From Thysanoteuthis rhombus (lineage: Eukaryota > Mollusca > Cephalopoda > Oegopsida > Thysanoteuthidae): 64,000 nt of DNA. Below the pieces are notes generated by a model. The model had not been told where the DNA came from, searched no databases, and saw only the letters and a list, made by a program, of their open reading frames with translations. The stretch is from assembly GCA_963457665.1 (NCBI GenBank), contig OY735213.1, forward strand, positions 49,122,785 through 49,186,784, written 5' to 3'. Of this stretch, positions 23,057 through 35,510 are shown piece after piece (within the stretch, counting starts at the first letter, position 1; each line of letters starts with the position of its first letter). Position numbers and translations under genes: made by a program.

Positions 23057-23260
23057 TAATAATTGTTTATAAAATATTGCTCGACTGAAGTACAAGGATT
23101 CATTATAAAAATCACAGCAGCAATAAAATCAATATGGCCAAAATTTTAACTTTGGCCAAACCGAAAATATTTATGACCAAATGCTTGAAAACTAGCTAGA
23201 TTTGCCAGATTTGCCACATTTGGCCACCAAAATAGCCCAAATGGCAACCGTGGGCCCTCA

Positions 23261-23667
23261 TGTGTTCATGTGAGAATTCATTGCAAACCCATAGCCAGGA
23301 GTGGAAAAGTCAGTCAGGCCACATTTTCATATGCGTCCATCATCATTAAAGTTAATGATGTCTAGCCCTGGGGGTCAGGGTGGGGGAGATGTTTTTTACT
23401 TTTTCTTAGTCACCGATATTTTCGTCTTCTTCCTTTTCCATCTTTTTTGTAGGTGGGAGTGTGGGTCTTTTTTTTCTTCTTTCTTAATCATTTAAACCAT
23501 GTAATCTTGAAGATCATTTTCTGTCTTTCTCTGTGGACATTTTTTCTTGTTTCACTCAATCTTTTTTTCCATCTTTATAATTTTTTTTCTCATTTTCTTC
23601 CTTTGCCTTCTTTCCCTCTAATTCTTCCTTCATGCTTTCTCTTTCCAGGATATTTTTCTTCATTCTC
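23261..23667. other. Unassigned, T/C-rich 23390-23650
   Basis: Long pyrimidine-rich stretch producing artefactual phenylalanine-rich frames. No gene seen. Confidence 0.45.
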
Positions 23668-24020
23668 ATACGTCAACCAAAATTGTCTCCAAAATTGTCA
23701 ACAAAGATTTCTTCAGTTATTAAGTTGAACTATCTACAAGGCCCACTGAAATATTTGTTATTATGTCTAAAAGAGGTTTCTTGTTTAAAAAAAAACCCAA
23801 AAAAAACCCTGTCCATCCAAAAAGAGATGATCTGCTGAATTGGTCCCTTAGTTTGTGTGACAGTGTTCACACTTCAGATTTTATAGTGACAGACCAACAA
23901 AAGTGCAAGAGAAGTAACATTTCTTGATCACCATTTTTCCAATTGATCATCCCCAACAAGGCATGCTGCTGAAAGACGTTGGTTACGTGATGGTTTCTAT
24001 TGAGTGACTAACCAGACTGG
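23668..24020 (+). repeat. Rep-A, forward, internally shortened
   Basis: CGTCAACCAAAATTGTCTCC, then a compressed middle, then TTAGTTTGTGTGACAGTG, AACAAGGCATGCTGCTGAAA and GTGACTAACCAGACTGG. Confidence 0.82.
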
Positions 24021-24427
24021 CTTCGTTATTGTTCAACCTTTTTCTGAGAATTTTTGTTCTGAATCCCCGAGATGATGAATTATTGTTATTATATACTGAT
24101 TTACTCAGACTGGTCTCCTTGGTTGTTAAAGTCATATTTTGATATGTTTTACAACCAGGGCTTCTCTAGGTGTTCATTGTGGTCAGTAACCTTCTGAAAA
24201 TTTCAAACTGAACCCTTTATTGAATCTACAGGGGGTAGACTGTTCTCATCCCATTGTTCATGCTGGGGGTCGGGGCTGTGTACAACAGCCAAATTGATGG
24301 GACTACAGCGACCAAAATGGGGAAAATAGATCGAGTCACACTCCCCTCCTACCTCTATTCCTACTGAAGATGATGACAGCAACATTTAGATTCTATATAT
24401 AATGAATTGGTAGATATATATGACCTC
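24021..24427. other. Unassigned intron-like sequence
   Basis: No recognised repeat or coding signal. Confidence 0.35.
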
Positions 24428-24505
24428 ATTTTGGCTCAGTTGGTAAGAGAGCTGCCGAGCAATCACTTGGTCATAATCTCAAATCACTGTAGGGAAATGT
24501 TGAAT
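24428..24505 (+). mobile_element. tRNA-like SINE head
   Basis: TTGGCTCAGTTGGTAAGAGA closely resembles a tRNA D-arm/A box. GGTCATAATCTCAAATCACT occupies the place of a degenerate B box at suitable distance. No acceptor stem pairs around it, so a tRNA-derived repeat is more likely than a tRNA gene; the downstream boundary is unclear. Confidence 0.5.
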
Positions 24506-25602
24506 ATATATCAGTTTGGTTTAACATGATGGGAAAAATAAACAGTGAATAGTTAACTCCTCTATATCTGATGAGGATTGTAGTTGTTGATGTAGTTGTT
24601 ATCAGGAGAAAAACTAATTCAACTTCAACGAGGGACTATATTGTGACAATAATTCTTTCTGAGTTACCTTTTTAGATGTGTCCACACATCTCTATAAGAC
24701 ACATTTTGGTCAGTTGGTTGTGTTCATTCAGGTAAACAACAGAAAGGGGAAGGAAGAACGTGTGATGTCATCAAAAAAACAATATTCTAATCAATAGATG
24801 ATGTATCAAGTGTTTGTTTTTTACATTGTTGTTAAGTACCATTCGTTATAAATACCTAACACTGTCTTCAAAAATGGCTAGACCTAATACTTTCCAGTTA
24901 ATTTTATTGCTAGTAATATTAAATATACTGATCTAAAGCCCATTTTTCAAATAAAACAATCAGACCCTGAAACTCCAGAACAAATGATTGATAACAATTT
25001 TACACTTACTTTAATTCAAACCTTGTAACCATTTTTTTTAATTGCCAAATTTTTGGATGAACCATCCTCAACTTTTACTTCCTCCTCCTCCTATTACTAC
25101 CACAACTAGCAACGCTGCTATTATTTTATTCGGAATCTCCTTGAAATCGAAAATCACAGGTATGAATGTAAGGATGGTGGACACATCATTGAACTTATGG
25201 TTCTTGTTTTCTTTAAATTTCTCAAAATCTCTTTCCCATTATTTTTTCATTTCTCCATCTTGCTCAATATTCTTTCTTCTTTTGTGTCTTTCTTTTCTTC
25301 TTGATTGTTTTTGTTGTACTTTTCAACTTCGCTTCTTCACCTCCTTTCTCCTTCGAGCATTTTCTTTTCCTGTTTTCTCACTCCAAACGATGTTTGCAAA
25401 TTGTGGGAAAAGACTTATTTTTGGTAAAAAGTTGTCGAATGTTAATCTAATGTCTAAATGAGGCCAACATCATGTTATCACATACCAACATCCTCATCTT
25501 CCTCCTTATGGCTTTCAGTAGGTCAAAGAGGGTCTTCTTAAAATAAAATAAGCCTGTAAGTTAGACCATAGATGTGCTAGTTCTTTTCCTGTGTGAAGAT
25601 CT
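24506..25602. other. Unassigned intron-like sequence
   Basis: A 139-codon plus-strand frame at 25042-25461 is rich in phenylalanine, serine and leucine, reflecting pyrimidine-rich DNA; no conserved motif. Confidence 0.35.
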
Positions 25603-25610
25603 TACAAGGG

Positions 25611-26151
25611 CATTGTTGCCAATTTTATTGTCTACATTTAAAATTGAGTCAAAAAACATCTTAAACCTCCCAGGAACATCTAGATATATTTCTAAAATCT
25701 AGGAAATATATTACATATTGATTATGAATTATATGTGACTTCAATCTACCACATTTATTTTATTAGAATATTGCTTAATTTATCAAAAATAATTCTTATC
25801 TTATTTCTATGATTTAAAAAAGATATGACTTATTTTATTAGAAATAATGCATATTTTATTTCTATAAATCAAGCAAAAATGTTACTCATTTTATTAAAAG
25901 AATGCTTATTTTATTTTTATAAATTAAATAAAAATATTAATCAATCTATTAGAAATAATACTTATCTTATTTCTATAAATTAAATAAGGATATTACTTAT
26001 TTCATCAAAAATGATACTTATTTTATTTCTATACCTCAAATAGAAATATTACTTATTTTATGAAAAATAATCCAAATAGCTATTTCTGACATCTAGATAC
26101 AACCAAAAGCATCAACATTTAAATGAAGACCATATACATTGGCAACGTTGA
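25611..26151. mobile_element. hAT-like MITE (541 bp) built around a minisatellite
   Basis: Ends CATTGTTGCCAA and (in reverse) CAACGTTGCCAA. Flanking octamers TACAAGGG (25603-25610) and AACTAGGG (26152-26159) agree at 6 of 8. A longer subterminal match pairs TACATTTAAA with TTTAAATGAAG. The centre is an AT-rich tandem array. No coding capacity. Confidence 0.72.
25769..26072 (+). repeat. AT-rich minisatellite, about 5.5 units of about 56 bp
   Basis: Units follow the pattern ATTACTTATTTTATTAGAAA, then TAATACTTATTTTATTTC, then TATAAATTAAATAAAAAT. Five full units and a partial one, 54-57 bp each, lie wholly inside the MITE. Confidence 0.85.
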
Positions 26152-26346
26152 ACTAGGGAGGTAACTCACTTTTTGGTATGTCAGTCAGTGACAGCGATCG
26201 CCGTTAGCGCATCTAAATATCCTGATGGCCTGGGAGCATCCAGCAGAGTTTCCTAAAAAGAAAAAAAAATCCCACGCTCAAATAAGTCCAAATTCTATAC
26301 AAAAAAATCAGATAAATTATGACTCAATGGGGCAGTTTCAAAATAA

Positions 26347-26815
26347 ACAGGTCTAGTTAGTCACTCAATAGCTACTGTTGTGCGACTGATATCTTTTGGC
26401 AACTTGCCATGTCAGGGGTGATCAATTAAAGATTAATTAATTTGAAAAAGAGTTGATCAATGAATAAGTTACTTCTCTTGCCTTTTGTTGGGCAGTGATC
26501 TCTAAAAAGTCTAAATTTTCAAGGTACAATTATGAATGATGGCAAAAACTGGGGATCAATTCAACATAGACTTACACTGCAAACTGAACGCCCCACTGAA
26601 ATACTATTTAGGCGCAGAATTTTCAAAAAACAATAGAACAGTTTTTTGTAGACGTAATAAAAAGTAAATGTTGGAAATTTCAGCCATCTAGCTCCTTTGG
26701 TATGGCCTGTACATGCAATGCATACATACATAATCAGCCAGCTGGACCAACTTGAAAACTGAAGAAATTTTCTTTGACGGTTTTGGTGAATGTTTCGTTT
26801 GACAGTTTCTAATTA
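26347..26815 (-). repeat. Rep-A, reverse, full length
   Basis: Complete ends: CAGGTCTAGTTAGTCACTC at the left and TTTGACAGTTTCTAATT at the right, with GGTGATCAATTAAAG and CCAGCTGGACCAACTTG between. Confidence 0.9.
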
Positions 26816-27524
26816 TTTCTACCTCTCCATCAACAGTTACTAGTTGGCTACTACATAGTGTTACTAATAAATATTACTTTGGTTTTAGTACTTCTCATCA
26901 AAATCTTCCTAAAGTCTGTCATTGTATAACTCAAGAACAGCTAGAGCTTTTACCACCAAAAAAAAAAAAAATACAATACTCTCTACTGAGGGGATCAATG
27001 TTTAATGAAATCATAATGCTGAATCTGACCCTTGCTTAGTGTCCATCTGGTCAGCTTGACCAAATTTTCATCTTTTTGTTCAGCTGTATAAAGTACAAAT
27101 CTAACTGAAAGTCCCATCCATATGGTAGGTTTTACCTGGTTTCTACACATTTCTTAGCGGTCCTGAGTCTAGGGTGGCTATTTCCAAATTTTTATAAAGA
27201 AAGACACTCTAGACCATCGGTTCTCAACCTGGAGTCCGCAGATCACTTGAGTGTCCAAAAAGTGAGTAACAGACCTTTCAAGGTAATTTATATAAGTTTT
27301 TTAGTCAGACCCCAAAAAGGAGGACAGATTAATGTCTGGTTCAAAGTGGCCCTAGATTAAGGACAGAGCGCTCAAAAGCAGGGCTGTCCAGCATAATGCT
27401 GGATGTCTGGCCTCCCTACTTGAGTATTACAGAATATCTTTGGTATTTTGCATTTTTAGCCAGATGCATTTGACAAAGAACCCTGAGATCCAGATAATAA
27501 TGAACTCTACAAACATTGGTGTCA
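26816..27524. other. Unassigned; hAT-like end near 27214
   Basis: CCATCGGTTCTCAACCTGGAG at 27214 resembles the common hAT-type end also seen at 36455, but no partner end could be placed. Confidence 0.4.
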
Positions 27525-27665
27525 TAAACAGAATTTATTCTGACCATATTTATTCTTTAATTTAGATTTTTCTACATGACTTAGAAATTTGATGCTATGG
27601 TTATTCAATTATTAACTTTGATGGCAAGTTCTATTTTGAAATTATTAGAATTTGCTTGCTCTCTA
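27525..27665 (+). repeat. Rep-F, 3' part
   Basis: TTCTGACCATATTTATTC, CTACATGACTTAGAAA, TTGATGCTATGGTTATTC and TTGATGGCAAGTT match 61985-62105 and 18585-18640. Confidence 0.75.
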
Positions 27666-29144
<1,479 letters not shown>

Positions 29145-29515
29145 TTGAATCATCGTAGCCTCACAAATAGCCCCACAGACAAACTAGCCAAGTGGGTCAC
29201 AAATTCTTCTTTCTTCATTTGTCTCTATGTCTATCTGTGTAAGTCTTGCTTCTGGTTACATTTTTTGGGGCCACAATCTTGAAAATATTCATGAGTATAT
29301 CACTGGGCTCCATCTAAAAAAGTTTTTTTTTTTTCCAAAAAGTGCTTTTTGGGGTCTCAGTGGTCATTTCGGACCAACAATGATCAAATCATGTGCTGGT
29401 ATTATTGTTTTAGGCAATTTTTGATAAATGATGATTTTTTTTAGTTAATTACTACTGGTACATGTGTAGGTTATAGTGATTCATTTATGCAAGTTATGGA
29501 TATACTGACTCTTTT
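29145..29515 (+). repeat. Rep-B copy 1
   Basis: GCCCCACAGACAAACTAGCC, GGGGCCACAATCTTGAAAAT, AGTGCTTTTTGGGGTCTCAG and GGACCAACAATGATCAAATC recur at 30640 and 35105. Confidence 0.8.
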
Positions 29516-30125
29516 TTTATACTAAAATTCTGAACCATTTACCCAGGTTTCAAAGAATTGGAATTAATACTAGAATGGTAATTTTTTAAATCAGCTAATT
29601 TTGAGTTTGCAGGGCTTGGTAGTCGTTAGCTATTTGATGGCTGTCTATTTTAATTTTTGTTTCATAATTGAATCATTTTGAGATGAAGATTAGTGGATTT
29701 ATATTGATTAATCAGATTATGTTTTTAAAGTGTGTTAATCCGTATGCGATAGAAACACTTTAGTATGTTTCATATCTTATATTTCATACTCTATATCTTA
29801 AGAATTTTAACTTGACTAATAAAGATCAAATAGACCCTGTCTTAGAAAAGTATTGAATTGTGTCTGTTAGGTACAATTTCTGTCTTTCCTTTTCATTTTT
29901 TAATTCTATATCTCAAGAGAGTAGTTGGCCTTGGTCCAGAAATCCAGAAATCTGGGTGCCAACCTTGCTGGATAAATGGTTGAATATTATGTTTAAGAAA
30001 AGGATCTTCAAAATAAACCATTCAATGATATTCACAGTGCATTCCAGTATTATATGTAAATTGAATTTCTTAAGATATATATCGACTGACTGTATGGATT
30101 TTCATGAGTTTTGAGTAAAACGTTA
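29516..30125. other. Unassigned intron sequence
   Basis: No recognised repeat or gene. Confidence 0.35.
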
Positions 30126-30298
30126 GCAACACTAGCATGCAGACTCATTGCACATTTAAATAATTTTTGCCATTTCATCATTACTCAAAAAAAAAATCCT
30201 TTGCAGCACATGAGGCATAAAATGAGGAATTGTGGGAAAAAAGCAATATCTTCTAAAAACACTTGACATTGTGCAATGTTACGCATGCTAGTCTTGCC
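30126..30298. mobile_element. Short element with about 33-bp terminal inverted repeats
   Basis: Arms 30126-30157 and 30266-30298 pair imperfectly, sharing ACTAGCATGC and CATTGCACA. Flanking bases read TTA and TAT, compatible with a TA target. About 173 bp, no coding capacity; MITE-like. Confidence 0.6.
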
Positions 30299-30639
30299 TA
30301 TCTTTTGATCTTTGATTATGCACTTGGAATTCCTTAAGTATAGTATAAGAAATACAAAATAAACGATGAAAAGTAAAGAACAGAAGTTTATAACATATAC
30401 AAATTATTGCACTTTGAAAACAGGGTCTGTTTCATAAATATTAATCCTGTAATCTTCATCTGAAGACAATCCAACCACATTGCGAAAATTGATATAAAGA
30501 GCAGCCAAGCGTCAAACAACTACGAGGCCTACCAGTAAATTGATCAGTTCAAGAGATAGCTAGTTTTCTGAAAGCCAGATAAATGGTCCACAACTGTAGT
30601 AGCAAAAAAGAGTCTGAATATGCTTTGTTATTGGTGTTC
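30299..30639. other. Unassigned intron sequence
   Basis: No recognised repeat or gene. Confidence 0.35.
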
Positions 30640-30945
30640 ATGTATTGAATCACTGTAGCCCCACAAATGGCCTGTACAACCAAACCAGCCAAATAAGCTA
30701 CAGATACTTCTCTCTCTGCTTGTGTGTATGTGTGTGTGTGTGTGTAACCAGACTCTCCTGGTCATATTTTTTGGGCCACAACCTTGAAAATTTGGATGAG
30801 TGCACAATTAGGCACGTCTAGAAATGCTTTTATTTATTTTTTTCAAAATAAGTGCTTTCTTGGGTCTCAGTGATCATTTTGGACCAACAATGCCCAAATC
30901 TTGTGCTGGTAATTTTTAGATAATTTTTTTTAGATGGAAGTTCTC
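30640..30945 (+). repeat. Rep-B copy 2
   Basis: CACTGTAGCCCCACAAATGG, GGGCCACAACCTTGAAAATT, TGGACCAACAATGCCCAAAT, with a short (TG)n tract at 30724-30745 inserted or expanded inside. Confidence 0.8.
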
Positions 30946-31021
30946 CATACGCCCCCTCACCCCAGTTTTGACCTTTTGATCTACTACTGAATTGGGCGCA
31001 GTTTAGGTAACATTTCATCTT

Positions 31022-31620
31022 GGAAAGTTGTTGGATACAGACCTTCCCCAAGATTTGCTAGACCTCATGGGTGTCGCTGGGCCAGTACTGACTGAATTTG
31101 TTAAGCTCGTCATGCCATCTTACTCTCTGTCAGGCACAATTTTGCATATGATCTCTGGGAATCTATGTTGTGAGTCATGATCTCCAGTGGTTTTCTGACA
31201 TTCTTGCAACATTTCCAGCCCATCGCCATCTGAGTTTTCTAATGAATTCTATGATATCTTGGACTCCTGTTTTTTCTCTAATATACTGTGTTGTCTTATG
31301 ATCTCTCCATGTGAGGTTGAGCATGATTCTCTCATGTGCACATTGTATGGATCTCAGTTTGAGGGTCAATCTTTTGGTTAGGTTTCATGTTTCCATAGGT
31401 GACTATCGAGAGGATGCATTAGTTGTAAACTCTTCTTTTTAGGACTAGTTTTGAGTTTGCTCTACCAAAAGCTTGCCATCCTACGGTGATAATTTGCTAG
31501 ATTTCCTTTTCTTTTGAGAATTTCATGGAATTTTGTTGTCCTATGTTGATTTCATGGAGATTTGTTGTCCTAGGTTGATGTTGTGGTCTATTTTCTTTAG
31601 CTCTGTGTTTACGATTTTTG
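31022..31620 (-). mobile_element. RTE-1 3' fragment (old)
   Basis: Complement of the C-terminal coding end. It begins at GTTGTTGGATACAGACCTTC without a visible (ATC)n tail and extends past the QRISM-like block. The block near TTTCATGGAGATTTGTTGTCC is locally duplicated (31528-31580). Frames are broken. Confidence 0.83.
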
Positions 31621-31825
31621 TCAGTTCAAGTATTTTATATCATTTTAAACTGGCCTGATGAAGGTAAAAAGTAGTCCAAAAGATTTGAAATGATAATGAT
31701 ATATAAAACTGCATCTAATGAAAATATATGAAATGCCGTAACTACCAGAATGTGAGAACAAATATAGCTACAATCAGAATGAAGGATACATTCAAGGGTG
31801 TTATTTGAACTTCTATTTCCAGTTG

Positions 31826-31995
31826 AAGTCATGGAGACTTAATTGGTAAAGCAGGCTAAACGGTGCTCCCCCCCCTGGGTATGGGCATATGAGTTTAAAT
31901 CCCACCTGAGGCTTATTGTTCATTTTCTGATCAACACTATCTACTTACTGCTAGAGGGTAATCAGCCTGAGCAAAAAGGTTGTTATAAAAAGGAA
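31826..31995 (+). mobile_element. tRNA-headed SINE-like repeat (family S2)
   Basis: A box-like GAGACTTAATTGGTAAAGCA and B box-like GAGTTTAAATCCC at tRNA-like spacing, with a CCCCCCCC run between. The body (GAGGCTTATTGTTC, CTACTTACTGCTAGAGGG) is shared with 42490-42640. Confidence 0.55.
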
Positions 31996-32128
31996 TTGAT
32001 AAAACTAGTGAAAAACAATAAAAGATGATAGTTAGAAGTTACCACGAAAATCTCAAATGATAATGATTTCTGATACTTCATCCAATAAAAATTGGAAAAA
32101 AAATCCAAATAAAAAAATGTTTTAACTG

Positions 32129-32208
<80 letters not shown>
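32129..32208. repeat. Compound (CT)n(AT)n microsatellite
   Basis: CT tract of about 28 bases followed by about 48 bases of AT. It immediately flanks the SINE-like module. Confidence 0.95.
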
Positions 32209-32209
<1 letters not shown>

Positions 32210-32466
32210 GCAATGCTCTTCCAACTTAGGAATAGAGCACTCTGGTCGACGGGAAATTATGCGTGAGTAAATACATTGCTTAAATTCAGCCTTACTGACT
32301 GTCCAGTTCTGCGTAGGGTAGAGGTAAGATGCCAGCCTCTGGGTCTGAAGCGAAGGTTTTGAACCAATCTTGTGGTACTGGAAGGGATAATGGGTAGTCT
32401 ATAGCCACACTGAAGAGTTGCAATACAACGAAACAGCTGTCTGTGGATGACACAATTATTTGATTA
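32210..32466 (+). mobile_element. tRNA-headed SINE-like module (family S1), copy 1
   Basis: About 255 bp shared with 47541-47795. Contains an A box-like TAGGGTAGAGGTAAGATGCC (about 32314), a B box-like AAGGTTTTGAACC (32353-32364) and a conserved 3' block with CTATAGCCACACTGAAGAG and CGAAACAGCTGTCTGTGG. Begins with AATGCTCTTCC and an AGAGCACTCTGG hairpin-like motif. Bounded by AT tracts on both sides. Confidence 0.65.
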
Positions 32467-32500
32467 TTAAATATATATATATATATATATACATATATAT
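32467..32500. repeat. (AT)n microsatellite at SINE 3' side
   Basis: Alternating AT directly after the SINE-like 3' block. Confidence 0.9.
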
Positions 32501-32861
32501 CTTTATTTCTACTGAACGTTCCTGAGTACGATGCGATCTTGAACATAATGTGACCCCTACTTTTTGTAACTAAAAATAAGTAATATATTCATAAATGTTA
32601 TCATATTTTTTATGTAGGAGCACAATGCTGGCCCTCAATATTGATCCTGATTTCTTATGTTAATTTTCTCACATCATACATGAGTAAATACAGTATATTC
32701 CCTTAATTTGTCTGTCTGTGTGCATCAGAATTTAATGAAGAATAAAAAAAGAGGATGTTATATCTCTTAATATATTCCTTGTTAGCACATTATTATGCAG
32801 AACAGTATTTTCTTATTGTATTTTTGTGAATTCTGATTATAAAAATTTTTTTGAATATGTT
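32501..32861. other. Unassigned intron sequence
   Basis: AT-rich; no recognised feature. Confidence 0.35.
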
Positions 32862-33308
32862 AGAAACTGTCAACTGAAACTGTCACCGAAACAGTCAACA
32901 TAGGTTTCTATCACTTTTTATGCAGATCTGGCTGGCTATGTATGTATGCATCTATACATGTATGTATCACATGTACAGGCTGTACCAATGGAGCTAGAGG
33001 GCTAAAAATTTGAATATTCACTCCTTTTTATGTCTGGTTGAAAATTACCCCCGAAATAAGTTTAGTGGGAGGGATTCAATTTGCAATGTAGGTTTATGCT
33101 AAATTAATCTCTGAGTTTGTATTAGCCTGTTTTTTTTTTGAAAATTAAGATTTTTCCAGTGATCACTGCCCCCAAAAAGCAAGAGAAGTAACTTATTTAT
33201 CGATCACCCCTTTTTTCTAATTTTTTAATTGATCACTCCCAACACGATATGCTGCCAAAAGACAATTTTTGCATGATGTTTTCTATTGAGTGACTAACTA
33301 AACCTGTT
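32862..33308 (+). repeat. Rep-A, forward, full length
   Basis: TTAGAAACTGTCAACTGAAAC at the left; GCTGTACCAATGGAGCTAGA, CCAGTGATCACTGCCCCC and AACACGATATGCTGCCAAAA inside; GTGACTAACTAAACCTG at the right. Confidence 0.9.
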
Positions 33309-33544
33309 TCATTGATATTATTCATCATTTTCTCCTCACTTGTTTAGTTCTGAAGATCAAGTCTGAATATGATCACAATCATTTTCAGTAAAAAGGTCAA
33401 TTTTAGAACATTTTGCTCTAAAACCAGTTCTGTGGAAGTCCCTGCAACAACGTTTTATTTTGTTACAGAGAAAACTGGGAACATTTTGTCTTTGATCTTT
33501 CTTCAGTTGTTAAACCATTTTAAACCATTGTAAGAAGAAGTATC
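33309..33544. other. Unassigned spacer
   Basis: No recognised feature. Confidence 0.35.
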
Positions 33545-33862
33545 TAACCATATAGTGAGCTTGTATGGAAATTTTTCTACTTATTTATTTGTTTATTTGA
33601 GCTCGAACGGGCTGATCTCGTTGGTTGGTTTACCTTCTTATTATGACATAATAGAAATTACATTATTACTTGAGACTTGCACTCAAGACTCTTTGTCTGA
33701 TCATCACACATCAAACAACTTGAGATGAATTAAGACTTTGAAGAAACTTGAAATTAGGATACTTGAATAATAAAAAAACAAATTACCTAATAAAACAGCT
33801 CTGGGTGCCGTGGTACCGATCCATACATTAATAACCTTGTCATTTGTAACAAGTATAATTGG
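33545..33862 (+). repeat. Rep-C, copy 3 (longest)
   Basis: CTCGTTGGTTGGTTTACC, TATTATGACATAATAG, TTAGGATACTTGAATAAT, AATTACCTAATAAAACAGC and CGATCCATACATTAATAAC. Confidence 0.78.
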
Positions 33863-35104
33863 TTATATCTACAAGAGCCAAGTAGCTGCTTATAGAATCA
33901 GAGGATTGTGAGAGAAAGTGGATTAGAATCATACAACTCTTAATATCATGGACTGCTGAATACTACTTGACATCGATAGTAGAGCACTTCCGTGAATAGG
34001 TGAAAATATCAGAAGTTATTGCGTAACATCCTTACTTGCTCCTTTAGACTTTTCTGATTCTTTTGGACACATCTCGTTGAAGGATGCTTAAAATAAATCA
34101 AGATAAAACGTAGATGCTCACAGACACAAAGCTATGGCGGCCCGAGGTCTCCCATAAAAGTTAAGTAGCGTGAAGCGCCTCAGGTGGCCAGCGAGGTCAT
34201 GAGAGAGCTCCAGTTTTACTTTGCTGTCTCTTCTCTTCCGCTTTTGCCAGCGGTGGAAATGAGGTCGTGGGTATGCAGGGATCCGGCATATGCCTACTTC
34301 TCAATTTCTACATTTCTTATGTCTCAGAACAGCCTGGAAATTCGCCATATATTTTAAAAAGTCACCACGCCCTGAACCCCCAGCTGCATGGGTTGATTTG
34401 CTCATGATGGGTCGCTCTGTGATCCCTAAGTATGAATGACTGCTTACACCCACGCATATACACTAATCCAAGTGTGCCAACTAACTAATGTGTGGGGAAA
34501 CTCCTGTATCAGCCTCTTAACTGTATAATCTTATCATATTTCATCAAAAGTCTGTCCGTCACTCTGCAAGTGACAGACTACTGCAAAAATCACACAACAT
34601 AACCCCATGAAATTTTCTGTGAATACATGTAACTCCAGGAAAGGTTTTTAGCAAATCAATTTCTGAGCCCTTTCCCCCCAATATGATTCTGAGAGGACGT
34701 CAATTTACAATGTAAATTCATGCTGAAATTGTTTATGCCCTCTGAAAGTGATGTAAACGTGTGATGTATGAAAGAGCATTGGGTGCTGATGAAAAACTGC
34801 TTAATTACAGAGTGAGTAGGGACTTTATATCGTTCAAGGAGAGAAGGAGAGAGTAGGAAGGAGATATTGGCTGTTGATTAGAAGTGTTTTATCTTACTAG
34901 TAGTGGGTGCTCTGGTAGTGTTTATAGAGAGGGGAGGAGAGTGAGAGAAAGAATGACTATTGGTTTATTTTTTCTTGAGAGGTATATTGGTACATTTAAC
35001 ATTTTTCAAGGTCATCAAGAAAAAAATCTCTAAAAGTAACAAATACCATTTTTCAAAAACAAATAAAAAAAACACTGTTTGATTTCTATCCCTCTCTCTC
35101 CCTC
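33863..35104. other. Unassigned; GC-richer block 34125-34480
   Basis: 34125-34480 is GC-rich relative to its surroundings (GGCGGCCCGAGGTCTCCC, GCTGCATGGGTTGATTTGC) and may be a repeat or old exon-derived sequence, but I recognise no motif or open frame. Confidence 0.35.
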
Positions 35105-35510
35105 TCATTATCAAATCACTGTAGCCCCACAAATCGCTCGACCAACCAGACAAGTGGGCTACAGGTTCTCCTCTCTTTGCTCATCTGTATGTGCATGTAT
35201 CTTCAGGCACTCTAGGTCACATTTTTCGAGCCGCATTCTCGAATATTTGCGTGAGTTCCCCACTTCGTTTAAAAATTAAAAAAAGTGCTTTTTGGGGGTT
35301 TCTATGGTCATTTTGGACTCACAATGCCCAAATTTTGTGCTGATATTTTTTAGATAATTTTAGATAAAATATCTATTTTCTTTAAGTAATTCTCTAAATG
35401 ATTTTAGATAATTTTTTTCAGATTATCAGTTTTTGGTACTCTCGGGAGTCATGGTGACTCATTTTTGTGAGGTACGGACATATCTATCTATCTATCTATT
35501 TATCTATTTT
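35105..35510 (+). repeat. Rep-B copy 3 with (ATCT)n end
   Basis: CACTGTAGCCCCACAAATCG, AAGTGCTTTTTGGGGGTTTC and TTTTGGACTCACAATGCCC. Ends near a (ATCT)n run at about 35483-35510. Confidence 0.8.

Larger units (their letters stand above)
21570..23252. mobile_element. hAT-like element with nested insertions (1.68 kb)
   Basis: Ends CAGGGTTGCCA and TGGCAACCGTG are an 11-bp terminal inverted repeat with one mismatch. Flanking octamers GGTCCTTG and GGCCCTCA agree at 6 of 8. Subterminal regions repeat TGGCCA/TGGCCAAA words on both sides. It holds a Rep-A copy (22646-23056) and a GC-richer block (about 21900-22450). No hAT transposase or BED/dimerisation motif recognised, so non-autonomous or gutted. 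Confidence 0.65.

Noticed and set aside
24428-24505. Functional tRNA gene
   Set aside because: D-arm and B-box resemblance only; no pairing acceptor or anticodon stems could be drawn.
25042-25461. 139-codon plus-strand frame
   Set aside because: Composition mirrors pyrimidine-rich DNA (F, S, L, C); no start context, splice sites or motif supports a gene.
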